Shown here: in pieces, positions 15,212-21,438 of the stretch
Layout: each line of letters opens with the position of its first letter
Position numbering within the stretch: the first letter of the stretch is position 1
Source: Roseiarcus sp050010035
GTDB lineage: Bacteria > Pseudomonadota > Alphaproteobacteria > Rhizobiales > Beijerinckiaceae
Direction: 5' to 3'
Length of the DNA: 21,438 nucleotides
NCBI GenBank assembly: GCA_050010035.1
Contig: JBEKLU010000093.1
Coordinates: forward strand, 1 to 21,438
Notes under the pieces: model-generated
Told to the model about the DNA's origin: nothing
The model's input: the letters and a program-made list of their open reading frames with translations, nothing else
Database searches by the model: none
Program-made: the position numbers and the translations under genes

Positions 15212-15344
15212 GACGCCGATCCCCTCCGTGCAAGCCGCCGCTCACGCCCTCCCGATCGAATCGTCGAACGCGTCGCGGCGCGGAGACAATTTCTGCGCGG
15301 CTGACGGAATAAACGCAAGTCTTTAGTGTGGCGGCGCGCCGACT

Positions 15345-15596
15345 TTAAGAGCGCGCCACGACGTTGCGATAGACGATCAGCACGACGACCGCGCCGACGA
15401 CCGCCAGGACGAGGCTGCCGATGTTCAGTCCGGACACCGCGCCGAGGTGCAGGAGCCTGCCGATGAAGCCGCCGACCACCCCTCCGACGACGCCGATCAC
15501 CAGATCCATGACCAGGCCGGAGCCGGTCCTGTTGACGATCTTGCTGCCGATGAAACCCGCGATGAGGCCGAGAACGAGCCAGCTGAGGATATGCAT
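15345..15596 (-). CDS. GlsB/YeaQ/YmgE-family stress membrane protein, copy 2
   Basis: This 83-residue paralogue of the downstream gene shares MHILSWLVLGLIAGFIGSK, GSGLVMDLVIGVVGGVVGG and the three-helix layout. The leader before the ATG is also shared (GGATCGGCGTCATG), though its GGAG lies 12 nt away. The 133-bp gap between the two genes probably contains a separate promoter for copy 1. Membrane stress protein of unknown mechanism. Confidence 0.9.
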   Translation of the reverse strand: MHILSWLVLGLIAGFIGSKIVNRTGSGLVMDLVIGVVGGVVGGFIGRLLHLGAVSGLNIGSLVLAVVGAVVVLIVYRNVVARS

Positions 15597-15752
15597 GACG
15601 CCGATCCGCTCCGTGGAAGCCGCGCCCCCTCACCCGAATCCTCTGACGAATCGGCGAGCGCCGTCAATTTCTGCGGGAAGGACGGGAAAAACGCAAATGC
15701 CTGGCGTGGCCGCCTTCCGACCTCGCCGCGAAACGAACCGAGGCGTCCCGAC

Positions 15753-16955
15753 TTACTGCAGCGCCGCGGTGAAGCGCTGGATCTTGCGGCAGGCTTCCTC
15801 GAGCGTCTCGAGCGAGGTGGCGTAGGAGACGCGGAAATTCGGCCCCTGGCCGAAGGCCGAGCCGTGCACCGTGGCGACGCCCTCGCTCTCCAGGAGTTCG
15901 CTGACGAAGTCCTCGTCGTTGGCGATTTTCTTGCCCGAGGGCGCCTTGCGGCCGATCGCCTCGGCGCAGGAGGGATAGACGTAGAAGGCGCCTTCCGGCT
16001 TCGGGCACTTGAGATGCTGCGCCTGGCCGAGCATCGAGACGACGAGGTCGCGCCGCTCCTCGAACGCCTTACGGCACTTCGGGATGAAGTCCTGCGGCCC
16101 GGTCAGCGCCTCGACCGCCGCCCATTGCGCGATCGTGCAGGCGCCCGAGGTCTGCTGGCCCTGCACCATGTCCATCGCCTTGATCAGCGGCGCCGGGCCG
16201 GCGGCGTAGCCGATTCGCCAGCCGGTCATCGCGTAGGACTTGGAGACGCCGTTCATCGTCAGCGTGCGGTGATAGAGCCCCGGCTCGACCTGCGCCGGCG
16301 TGGTGAAGACGAAGTCGCCGTAGACGAGATGCTCGTACATGTCGTCGGTCAGCACGTAGACGTTGGGATGGCGCATCAGCACGTCGGTCAGCCCCTTCAG
16401 CTCGTCGCGCGTATAGGCCGCGCCAGACGGGTTGGAGGGCGAGTTGATAATCACCCACTTGGTGCGCGGCGTGATGGCGCGATCCAGGTCCTCGGGCCTG
16501 AGCTTGAAGGCGTTCTCCAGCGTCGTCGGCACGAACACCGGCTCGCCGCCGTTGATCAGCACCATGTCGGGATAGCTGACCCAGTAGGGCGCGGGGATGA
16601 TCACCTCGTCGCCCTTGTTCAGCGTCGTCAGGAAGGCGTTGTAGAGAATCTGCTTGCCGCCGGTGCCGACGATGGTGTCGGACGCCTTGTAGTCGAGGCC
16701 GTTCTCGCGCTTGAACTTGGCGGCGATCGCCTCGCGCAAGGGGGGAATGCCGAGCACCGGGGGATACTTGGTCTCGCCGCGCCGGATCGCCTCGATCGCC
16801 GCCTGCTTGATGTTGTCGGGCGTGTCGAAGTCGGGCTCGCCGACCGACAGCGAGATCACGTCGCGCCCCTTGGCTTTGAGATCGCGCGCCTTCTGCGTCA
16901 CCGCTATCGTCGCGGAAGGCTTAACGCGAGAAAGGATGTCGGCGATGAAGGCCAT
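15753..16955 (-). CDS. aatA: Aspartate aminotransferase (class I, subgroup I-beta type)
   Basis: This 400-residue PLP enzyme exchanges amino groups between aspartate and 2-oxoglutarate. It opens with FIADILSRVKPSATIAVTQKA, followed by SLSVGEPDFDTPDNI and YPPVLGIPPLREAIA. NSPSNPSGAAY is the cofactor-contact stretch, and MNGVSKSYAMTGWRIGY holds the PLP lysine at residue 239. The C-terminus has PEGAFYVYPS and RVSYATS (carboxylate-binding Arg). The start at 16955 (MAFIADIL) fits the family; the longer open frame upstream is spurious. It may also accept prephenate like some relatives, which would complement the pheA in this window, but this is only a possibility. Confidence 0.94.
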   Translation of the reverse strand: MAFIADILSRVKPSATIAVTQKARDLKAKGRDVISLSVGEPDFDTPDNIKQAAIEAIRRGETKYPPVLGIPPLREAIAAKFKRENGLDYKASDTIVGTGGKQILYNAFLTTLNKGDEVIIPAPYWVSYPDMVLINGGEPVFVPTTLENAFKLRPEDLDRAITPRTKWVIINSPSNPSGAAYTRDELKGLTDVLMRHPNVYVLTDDMYEHLVYGDFVFTTPAQVEPGLYHRTLTMNGVSKSYAMTGWRIGYAAGPAPLIKAMDMVQGQQTSGACTIAQWAAVEALTGPQDFIPKCRKAFEERRDLVVSMLGQAQHLKCPKPEGAFYVYPSCAEAIGRKAPSGKKIANDEDFVSELLESEGVATVHGSAFGQGPNFRVSYATSLETLEEACRKIQRFTAALQ

Positions 16956-17240
16956 GATCGGGGTTCCCGGATCTCTCGGATGGTTTTGAACGCGGCGCAC
17001 CATAGTTTCGCGAGCGCCAAGCCGCAACCCGAGTTCGCGAGATTTCGCCGCGCCGGCGCGGGCTGACGCGAGTTCTCGCGCAACGCCGGCGCCTCGATGA
17101 CGGGAAGCGCTGCAATCAGGGGAAGCGAGGATAGACCCGGATCGTCGCAATAATCGCAATCGCTCCGACTTCCCGCATGGACAATCCCCGCCGCGCGAGC
17201 GATGAAAGGCCTGCGCCGCGACGATCGACGGGAGGTCAGC

Positions 17241-17639
17241 ATGCGCCGCCGCAATGTGTTCGCCTGCCTGGCGCTCGCCTCGATGGTCTGCGCCGCCCAC
17301 GCCGACTTGGCGCCGCCGCCGCTCCAACTGGTCCACGTCGACGCCGGCGGCCTGAGTTTTCAGATCGTCCTGCGCGACTATTCCGGCCCGGTCCGGCCGG
17401 CGGCCGAGCTTATCGGCTGCGTCGACGGGCATCCCAACTGCGCCCTGGCCCGATCGAGGGGTCTCATCGGCAAGGCGCTGCGGGGGATCGACGGCCAAGC
17501 CTTTCGAGCCAGCAAGGAGGTCCCCGGAAAGATACTGGAAGCTTTCCAGCGCGCCGGGGCGCCGGCCTCGATCGAACTCGATTTCGAACCGGACACGGCG
17601 GGCGGCGAGCCGCTGAGGGTCGAATTCTCTCGGCGCTGA
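17241..17639 (+). CDS. Small secreted protein, paralogue A
   Basis: This 132-residue protein has a signal peptide (RRRNVFACLALASMVCAAHA, cleavage after about residue 21) and is probably periplasmic. The mature part has DAGGLSFQIV and the motif GCVDGHPNCALARSRGLIG, with two cysteines six apart that could pair. It matches the protein encoded at 18064 along its whole length. The start at 17241 follows a GGGAGG site; an upstream ATG at 17202 would spoil the signal peptide. I do not recognise a characterised family. Confidence 0.8.
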   Translation: MRRRNVFACLALASMVCAAHADLAPPPLQLVHVDAGGLSFQIVLRDYSGPVRPAAELIGCVDGHPNCALARSRGLIGKALRGIDGQAFRASKEVPGKILEAFQRAGAPASIELDFEPDTAGGEPLRVEFSRR

Positions 17640-17659
17640 CGACGAGTCGGCGCGGGCGC

Positions 17660-18010
17660 TCAACTCGCTAGCCACAGCCCGAACAGGAACGACGACGAAT
17701 TGGCGATGAGGGAGACGATCATGGCGCGGGGGAGGGTCAGTTGAGCCATCCAGGCGATCAGCACGCCCTCGGCGCCGATCACCAGCGCCTCGAGAACGAG
17801 GATCGCCGGCCAATAGGGGAAGCGCGGGTAGGCCCAGTAGGCGGCCGCCCAGAGCTGCGGATGGGTCACCGCGGTCGCCACCGCGGAGGCGACGCCGACG
17901 TGCAGCGGGCCTCGAGACGGCCATTTCGCCAGGCGGACGACGGCGAAGGCGATCGGCCCCTCGATCGCCGCGGAAATGAGAAGCGCTTGGGCTTCCGTCA
18001 GGGATGTCAT
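17660..18010 (-). CDS. Four-helix membrane protein between the secreted paralogues
   Basis: This 116-residue inner-membrane protein has about four hydrophobic segments. Polar residues stand inside or next to them: EGP at 16-18, THPQLW near 49, two glutamates in ILVLEALVIGAEGVL, and SLIANSSSFLFGLWL at the end. This spacing (E, THP, E-x6-E, N-x2-S) looks conserved by design, but I cannot name the family. The start at 18010 has AAAGG directly against the ATG, so the start is uncertain; an ATG at 18049 gives 13 more residues. It lies convergent to paralogue A (20 bp) and divergent from paralogue B (53 bp). Confidence 0.72.
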   Translation of the reverse strand: MTSLTEAQALLISAAIEGPIAFAVVRLAKWPSRGPLHVGVASAVATAVTHPQLWAAAYWAYPRFPYWPAILVLEALVIGAEGVLIAWMAQLTLPRAMIVSLIANSSSFLFGLWLAS

Positions 18011-18063
18011 CCTTTGCCCCGATCGTTCGAATACGCGCTCACGGACCATAAGAGGAGGATAGC

Positions 18064-18492
18064 ATGGGTCGCCGGATCGAGTTGGCTTGCTTAGCGTTGG
18101 TGATGGCGGTTGCGACCGCTGGAGCGGACATTTTGCCGACGCCCGACCGCGGTCCGCCGATAGGCGACGCCGGCGGCCTGAGCTTCGCCGTGCAGTCGGT
18201 CGAGGTCGAGATGGGCCCCGCCAACGGGCCGAAATACAAGAAGAACCTGCAAGTCGTCGTGCTCACCGGATGCGTCGACGGGCAGGCCAATTGCACGCTG
18301 GCCAAGTCCAAGAACCTCATCGGCATGGAGGTGGGCTCGGTCGACGGCGCGAGCTTGCGGCCCGATGTCGGCATGGTGCGCCAGATCATGGACGCGTTCG
18401 CCGACAAGGCGGCGCCGGCGACGATCACGCTCGAACTCTATTCGGCCGGCGCGAACAGCCCGGCGGTCAAGGTCGATTTCGCCCGGCGCTGA
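18064..18492 (+). CDS. Small secreted protein, paralogue B
   Basis: This 142-residue protein has a signal peptide (RIELACLALVMAVATAGA, cleavage near residue 21 before DILPTP). The mature part repeats the features of the protein at 17241: DAGGLSFAV, then TGCVDGQANCTLAKSKNLIG, and the end VKVDFARR versus VEFSRR. It carries about ten extra residues (MGPANGPKYKKN) in the middle. A strong GAGGAGG site lies 6 nt before the ATG. Probably a periplasmic protein with one disulfide; function unknown. Confidence 0.82.
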   Translation: MGRRIELACLALVMAVATAGADILPTPDRGPPIGDAGGLSFAVQSVEVEMGPANGPKYKKNLQVVVLTGCVDGQANCTLAKSKNLIGMEVGSVDGASLRPDVGMVRQIMDAFADKAAPATITLELYSAGANSPAVKVDFARR

Positions 18493-18540
18493 CGGAGCCG
18501 CCCGGCCGGCCCTAGCCATTTGCCTCGCCAGCGCTTAAGT

Positions 18541-18690
18541 AACCTCTTGCGGAGCTGGGGGGTGCGTCAGGACCATATTCCTCGGGGCCGTACGATCCCC
18601 ATGGGAGCTGTCCCTGTCCTCGCCCGTGGGCTTGGGTACACGGCGCCCACCTACTTACGTAGGCGCCCGGGATCTCCGTCCAACGGCCTT
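18541..18690 (+). ncRNA. ssrS: 6S RNA
   Basis: This gap between paralogue B and fthC holds no good frame but can form a long, irregular hairpin. The ends pair: TTGCGGAG at 18547-18554 with CTCCG-TC-CAA at 18674-18683, followed inward by the G-rich GGGGGGTGCG against GGCGCCCGGG. The 3' part (GGCGCCCACCTACTTACGTAGG) resembles the alphaproteobacterial 6S 3' arm. In many proteobacteria ssrS lies directly upstream of the 5-formyltetrahydrofolate cyclo-ligase gene, as here. 6S RNA binds and restrains RNA polymerase in stationary phase. The ends are approximate; a -10-like TTAAGT lies at 18535. Confidence 0.75.
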
Positions 18691-18737
18691 CTCGGCCCCG
18701 CGCTTCTTTTCCAGGGGATCGGCGAATCGACGCGAAC

Positions 18738-19325
18738 ATGTCCGGAGCCGCCGAACCCAAATCGCTGCTGCGCCAGGGCGCGCTGGCGCGCCGCCGATCC
18801 GTCGATCCGCAAACGCGCGCCCTGCTGACCGCCCGCCTGGTCCAAGAGGGCCTCGCCTGGGCGCGCCGATGGCGCGCCCGCGTCGTCTCGGCGTTCTCGC
18901 CCATTCGCGACGAGCCCGACGCGCTGGCGCTTCTCATCGCGCTCGCCGCCGAGGGTTTCGCCACCGCCCTGCCGGTCACGGCCTCGCGCGGCGCGCCGCT
19001 GACCTTCCGGCTCTGGCGCGTCGGCGATCCGACCGTCGCGGGCGCGATGAACATCCCCGAGCCGAGGCGCGAGGCGCCCGCCGTCGATCCCGATCTCCTG
19101 TTCGTGCCCCTCTTGGCGTTCGATCGGCGCGGCCACCGCATCGGCTACGGCGCGGGGCACTACGACCGCACGCTGAAGCGCCTGCGCGCGGCGGGGCCGA
19201 TCCACGCGGTCGGCGTCGCCTATTCCGTCTGCGAGGTCGCCGCCGTGCCCGACGAGCCGCATGACGAGCCGCTCGATTTCATCCTGACCGAGCGCGAGTG
19301 GATCGCCGCGCGGAGCCTTTCCTGA
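18738..19325 (+). CDS. fthC: 5-formyltetrahydrofolate cyclo-ligase
   Basis: This 195-residue enzyme uses ATP to convert 5-formyl-THF to 5,10-methenyl-THF. The basic N-terminal nucleotide-binding stretch LLRQGALARRRSVDP and the signature GYGAGHYDRTL near residue 140 are both seen; LLFVPLLAFDRRGHRIGYG precedes it, as in the family. No good ribosome site lies directly before the ATG at 18738 (AGGGGAT is about 20 nt away), so the gene may be read from the 6S transcript or use an unusual initiation. The stop overlaps the ymdB start (TGATG). Confidence 0.93.
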   Translation: MSGAAEPKSLLRQGALARRRSVDPQTRALLTARLVQEGLAWARRWRARVVSAFSPIRDEPDALALLIALAAEGFATALPVTASRGAPLTFRLWRVGDPTVAGAMNIPEPRREAPAVDPDLLFVPLLAFDRRGHRIGYGAGHYDRTLKRLRAAGPIHAVGVAYSVCEVAAVPDEPHDEPLDFILTEREWIAARSLS

Positions 19326-20146
19326 TGCGCCTCCTCTTCATCGGCGACATCGTCGGCCGTTCGGGGCGCGCCGCCCTTCTCGCCCACGTCGCGGTTCTGC
19401 GTGCGCGCTGGCGGCTCGATTTCGTCGTCGTCAACGGCGAGAACGCCGCCGGCGGCTTCGGGATCACCGAGGCGATCTGCGAGGAATTCCTCGCCGCCGG
19501 CGTCGATGCGATCACGCTCGGCAACCACGCCTTCGATCAGCGCGAAGCGCTGGTGTTCATCGAGCGCCAGCCCCGCCTCATTCGCCCCGCCAATTATCCC
19601 AAGGGGACGCCGGGGCGCGGCGCCAATCTCTTCGAGGCCGCCAACGGCGCCAAGGTGCTCGTCGTCAACATGATGGGGCGCGTGTTCATGGACGCGCTCG
19701 ACGACCCCTTCCAGCGCATTGAGCAGGAGCTCGAGGCGTGCCCGCTCGGGATCGGCTGCGACGCGGCGATCCTCGATTTCCACGCCGAAGCGACGAGCGA
19801 AAAAAACGCCTTCGGCTATTTCGTCGACGGCCGCGTCAGCGTCGTCGTCGGCACGCATACGCACGTGCCGAGCGCGGACTCGCGCATCCTCTCCGGCGGC
19901 ACGGGCTTCATCACCGAGGTCGGCATGACCGGCGACTACGATTCGGTGATCGGCATGGAGAAGGACGAGCCGCTGCGCCGCTTCACCCGCCGCATCCCCT
20001 CCGGGCGGTTCGAGCCGGCGAACGGCGCGGCGACCCTGTGCGGCGTCGCGGTCGAGACGGGCGCCGACGGATTGGCGCTCAAGATCGCGCCGTTGCGCAT
20101 CGGCGGCGCGCTGGCGCCGGCCGAGCCCGACTTCTGGAATTCCTGA
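19325..20146 (+). CDS. ymdB: YmdB-family metallophosphoesterase
   Basis: This 273-residue cytosolic protein belongs to the TIGR00282 family of dimetal phosphoesterases; the Bacillus member cleaves 2',3'-cyclic nucleotides. The metal-binding motifs appear in order: FIGDIVGRSGR, VNGENAAGGFGIT, LGNHAFDQ, DFHAEATSEK and VGTHTHVPSADSRIL, followed by the stretch ITEVGMTGDYDSVIGM. The length is typical. It shares one base pair of overlap with fthC, so both are probably translated from one message; gph follows 22 bp later. Confidence 0.94.
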   Translation: MRLLFIGDIVGRSGRAALLAHVAVLRARWRLDFVVVNGENAAGGFGITEAICEEFLAAGVDAITLGNHAFDQREALVFIERQPRLIRPANYPKGTPGRGANLFEAANGAKVLVVNMMGRVFMDALDDPFQRIEQELEACPLGIGCDAAILDFHAEATSEKNAFGYFVDGRVSVVVGTHTHVPSADSRILSGGTGFITEVGMTGDYDSVIGMEKDEPLRRFTRRIPSGRFEPANGAATLCGVAVETGADGLALKIAPLRIGGALAPAEPDFWNS

Positions 20147-20168
20147 CCTTCGCGCCGAAAGATCGTTC

Positions 20169-20855
20169 ATGCCCATCGCTCCGACCCTCGTCTTCGATCT
20201 CGACGGCACGTTGGCGGAAACCGCCGGCGATCTCATCGGCGCCCTCAATTTCGTCCTCGCCCGCGAGGGCGTCGAGCCGGTGCCGCTCGCGAGCGCCCGG
20301 TCGCTGCTGGGCGCGGGCGGGCGCGCGCTCATCGCGCGCGGCTTCGGGCTCTCGGGCCGCGACCTCGCGCCGGCCCGGCTCGACGCGCTGTTCGCCGATT
20401 TCCTCGCCCATTACACCGCGCACATCGCCGACGTGAGCGCGCTCTTCCCCGGCGTCGAAGCGAGTCTCACGCGCTGCGCCGCGGCGGGCTGGCGGCTCGC
20501 GGTGTGCACCAACAAGCTCGAGCGGTCCTCGCATCTCCTGCTCGGCAAGCTCGGCGTCGCCGACCGCTTCGCCTTCGTCTGCGGCCAGGACACCTTCGGC
20601 GTCGCCAAGCCCGATCCCAAGCCGCTCTTGGAGACGATCCGCAAAGTCGGCGGCGATCCCAGGCGGGCGGCGATGGTCGGCGATTCGCGCACCGACGTCG
20701 AGACCGCGCGCGCGGCCGGGACGCCGATCGTCGCCGTTGATTTCGGCTACACCGACGTCCCCGTCGCCGAACTGAAGCCGGACCGGGTGATCTCGCATTT
20801 CGACGCGCTGTTCGAGGCGGCGGAGGGGCTGCTCAGAGAGCGGGCCTCGCCTTGA
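20169..20855 (+). CDS. gph: Phosphoglycolate phosphatase-like HAD hydrolase
   Basis: This 228-residue protein has the HAD motifs: VFDLDGTLAET (nucleophile Asp), the cap domain at about 18-90, CTNKLERSSHLLLGKLG, the lysine motif GVAKPDPKPL and the acidic MVGDSRTDVETA. This set and length fit phosphoglycolate phosphatase, which removes the phosphate from 2-phosphoglycolate formed in DNA repair or by Rubisco. Other small phosphate esters are possible substrates. It is the last gene of the fthC-ymdB-gph run; its stop lies within the tRNA promoter. Confidence 0.88.
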   Translation: MPIAPTLVFDLDGTLAETAGDLIGALNFVLAREGVEPVPLASARSLLGAGGRALIARGFGLSGRDLAPARLDALFADFLAHYTAHIADVSALFPGVEASLTRCAAAGWRLAVCTNKLERSSHLLLGKLGVADRFAFVCGQDTFGVAKPDPKPLLETIRKVGGDPRRAAMVGDSRTDVETARAAGTPIVAVDFGYTDVPVAELKPDRVISHFDALFEAAEGLLRERASP

Positions 20856-20880
20856 CTTGGGGTTCGCCGCGGCCTTAAAC
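20852..20880 (+). promoter_or_regulatory. Promoter of tRNA-Val
   Basis: TTGACT at 20852-20857 and TTAAAC at 20875-20880 are 17 bp apart, and the -10 element ends 16 nt before the tRNA. The -35 element overlaps the gph stop codon. Confidence 0.7.
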
Positions 20881-20896
20881 GAAGCGCCCGAGGTCA

Positions 20897-20971
20897 GGGC
20901 GATTAGCTCAGCGGTAGAGCGCTCCCTTCACACGGGAGAGGCCACAGGTTCGATCCCTGTATCGCCCACCA
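20897..20971 (+). tRNA. tRNA-Val (anticodon CAC)
   Basis: The 75-nt sequence folds as a standard cloverleaf. The acceptor stem pairs GGGCGAT with ATCGCCC; the D-arm has AGCTCAGCGGTAGAGC; the anticodon stem CTCCC/GGGAG encloses TTCACAC, giving anticodon CAC, which reads GUG. The T-arm is ACAGG-TTCGATC-CCTGT, and CCA is encoded. Confidence 0.97.
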
Positions 20972-21242
20972 CTCAGTCCGCGAGAGCGGCGGTGGTTTCC
21001 CGGTCGTGGAAATCCCTCTATATCATAGTCGGTTAGCGGCCCGCGCCGCGGTCTGCGGCGGCGATAGCGGGATATCTGGCGCGGCGAACGGCCGATACTG
21101 GCCGTCAGTCTCTGGCCGCAAAATTCCGTTTCCCAGATAGGCTGATGGCGCGCGGCGGAAGCTTCTCTCCGAGACGTCGCGAAGGCGGCGCGGATTGGGC
21201 GAGACGGATCGCCGTGCAGTCTCTCAATCCGATCAGGTTTGG

Positions 21243-21438
21243 TCAGGTCGGCGTCGGGGCCTTAAGCCCGAGCGCCCGCCATTGCTGCGGCCACGCCATC
21301 GGAAGATCGATGAGGAGCTTGACGCCGAAACCGCGCGGCAGGCGTCCTTCGATCGCCGCCTTGACGATGGGCGGCGCGACGAAGGCAAGCGACAGCGTCA
21401 TGCGGATCGAGCGCTCCGTCTTGCCCTCTCGGGCGGCG
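21243..21438 (-). CDS. C-terminus of a serine recombinase (5' part outside window)
   Basis: Only the last 64 residues are visible, reading from the right edge to a TGA at 21243-21245. The sequence REGKTERSIRMTLSLAFVAP, then AAIEGRLPRGFGVKLLIDLP and ending WPQQWRALGLKAP, is the usual C-terminal tail of large resolvase/invertase-type recombinases in alphaproteobacteria, with the SIRMTLSLAF and IEGRLPRG blocks. The catalytic serine domain would lie beyond the window. It points toward tRNA-Val, 270 bp away, which suggests the edge of an integrated element or prophage. Whether the gene is intact cannot be judged. Confidence 0.75.
   Translation of the reverse strand, partial: AAREGKTERSIRMTLSLAFVAPPIVKAAIEGRLPRGFGVKLLIDLPMAWPQQWRALGLKAPTPT

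Larger units (their letters stand above)
14951..15720. repeat. Tandem duplication of a stress gene with its leader
   Basis: Both copies of the GlsB-type gene are preceded by matching DNA. The 20-30 bp before each ATG nearly agree, and farther upstream both have CAATTTCTGCG then a GACGG and ACGCAA block and GTGGC (about 15288-15333 and 15666-15712). The unit of roughly 380 bp, gene plus upstream region, was therefore duplicated and has since diverged. Confidence 0.7.

Noticed and set aside
15447..17066. A 539-codon plus-strand frame across the aminotransferase
   Set aside because: It is antisense to a clear aspartate aminotransferase with the PLP lysine and all core motifs in the minus frame.

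Overview
The window looks like chromosome of a GC-rich alphaproteobacterium, most likely of the order Hyphomicrobiales (Rhizobiales). Supporting points are the cytochrome c / kdsB / pheA neighbourhood, the pgsA-moaD-moaE run, a HigA-type antitoxin, a 6S RNA directly upstream of a 5-formyltetrahydrofolate cyclo-ligase gene, and strong G/C bias at third codon positions in almost every gene. The genus cannot be fixed from this window. Most genes are ordinary metabolic or housekeeping genes, separated by small patches of accessory DNA.

Left part (1-4144, all minus strand): an operon gutM-srlA-srlE-srlB-(HPr-EI), whose last gene runs off the left edge. It encodes a complete glucitol/sorbitol-type phosphotransferase system: both membrane subunits, EIIA, and a dedicated HPr fused to Enzyme I. 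Phosphate could therefore pass from PEP to the sugar within one operon, which is unusual in a group that mostly keeps only the regulatory nitrogen PTS. An FNR/FixK-like palindrome lies about 95 bp upstream of gutM. A gap of nearly 1 kb follows, then a small Cys-containing hypothetical gene and a scar made of an IS21-like end joined to the last 60 or so codons of a sugar ABC permease.

Middle part (5972-11453): an orphan HigA antitoxin; a translationally coupled acyl-CoA dehydrogenase and APH-fold kinase, the split form of the ACAD10/11 and LvaC/LvaA partnership; a membrane-anchored cytochrome c carrying two near-identical haem domains; and a divergent kdsB-pheA pair for lipopolysaccharide (Kdo) and phenylalanine synthesis. 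Downstream is a long palindromic intergenic repeat and an A/T-richer membrane-anchored gene of unknown function.

Right part (12821-20971): upp; pgsA-moaD-moaE (phospholipid and molybdopterin synthesis); two tandem GlsB/YeaQ-type stress membrane proteins; an aspartate aminotransferase; a trio of two paralogous secreted proteins flanking an opposite-strand four-helix membrane protein; 6S RNA; a fthC-ymdB-gph run; and tRNA-Val(CAC) with a good promoter. The right edge holds the C-terminus of a serine recombinase next to this tRNA, which hints at a mobile element beyond the window.
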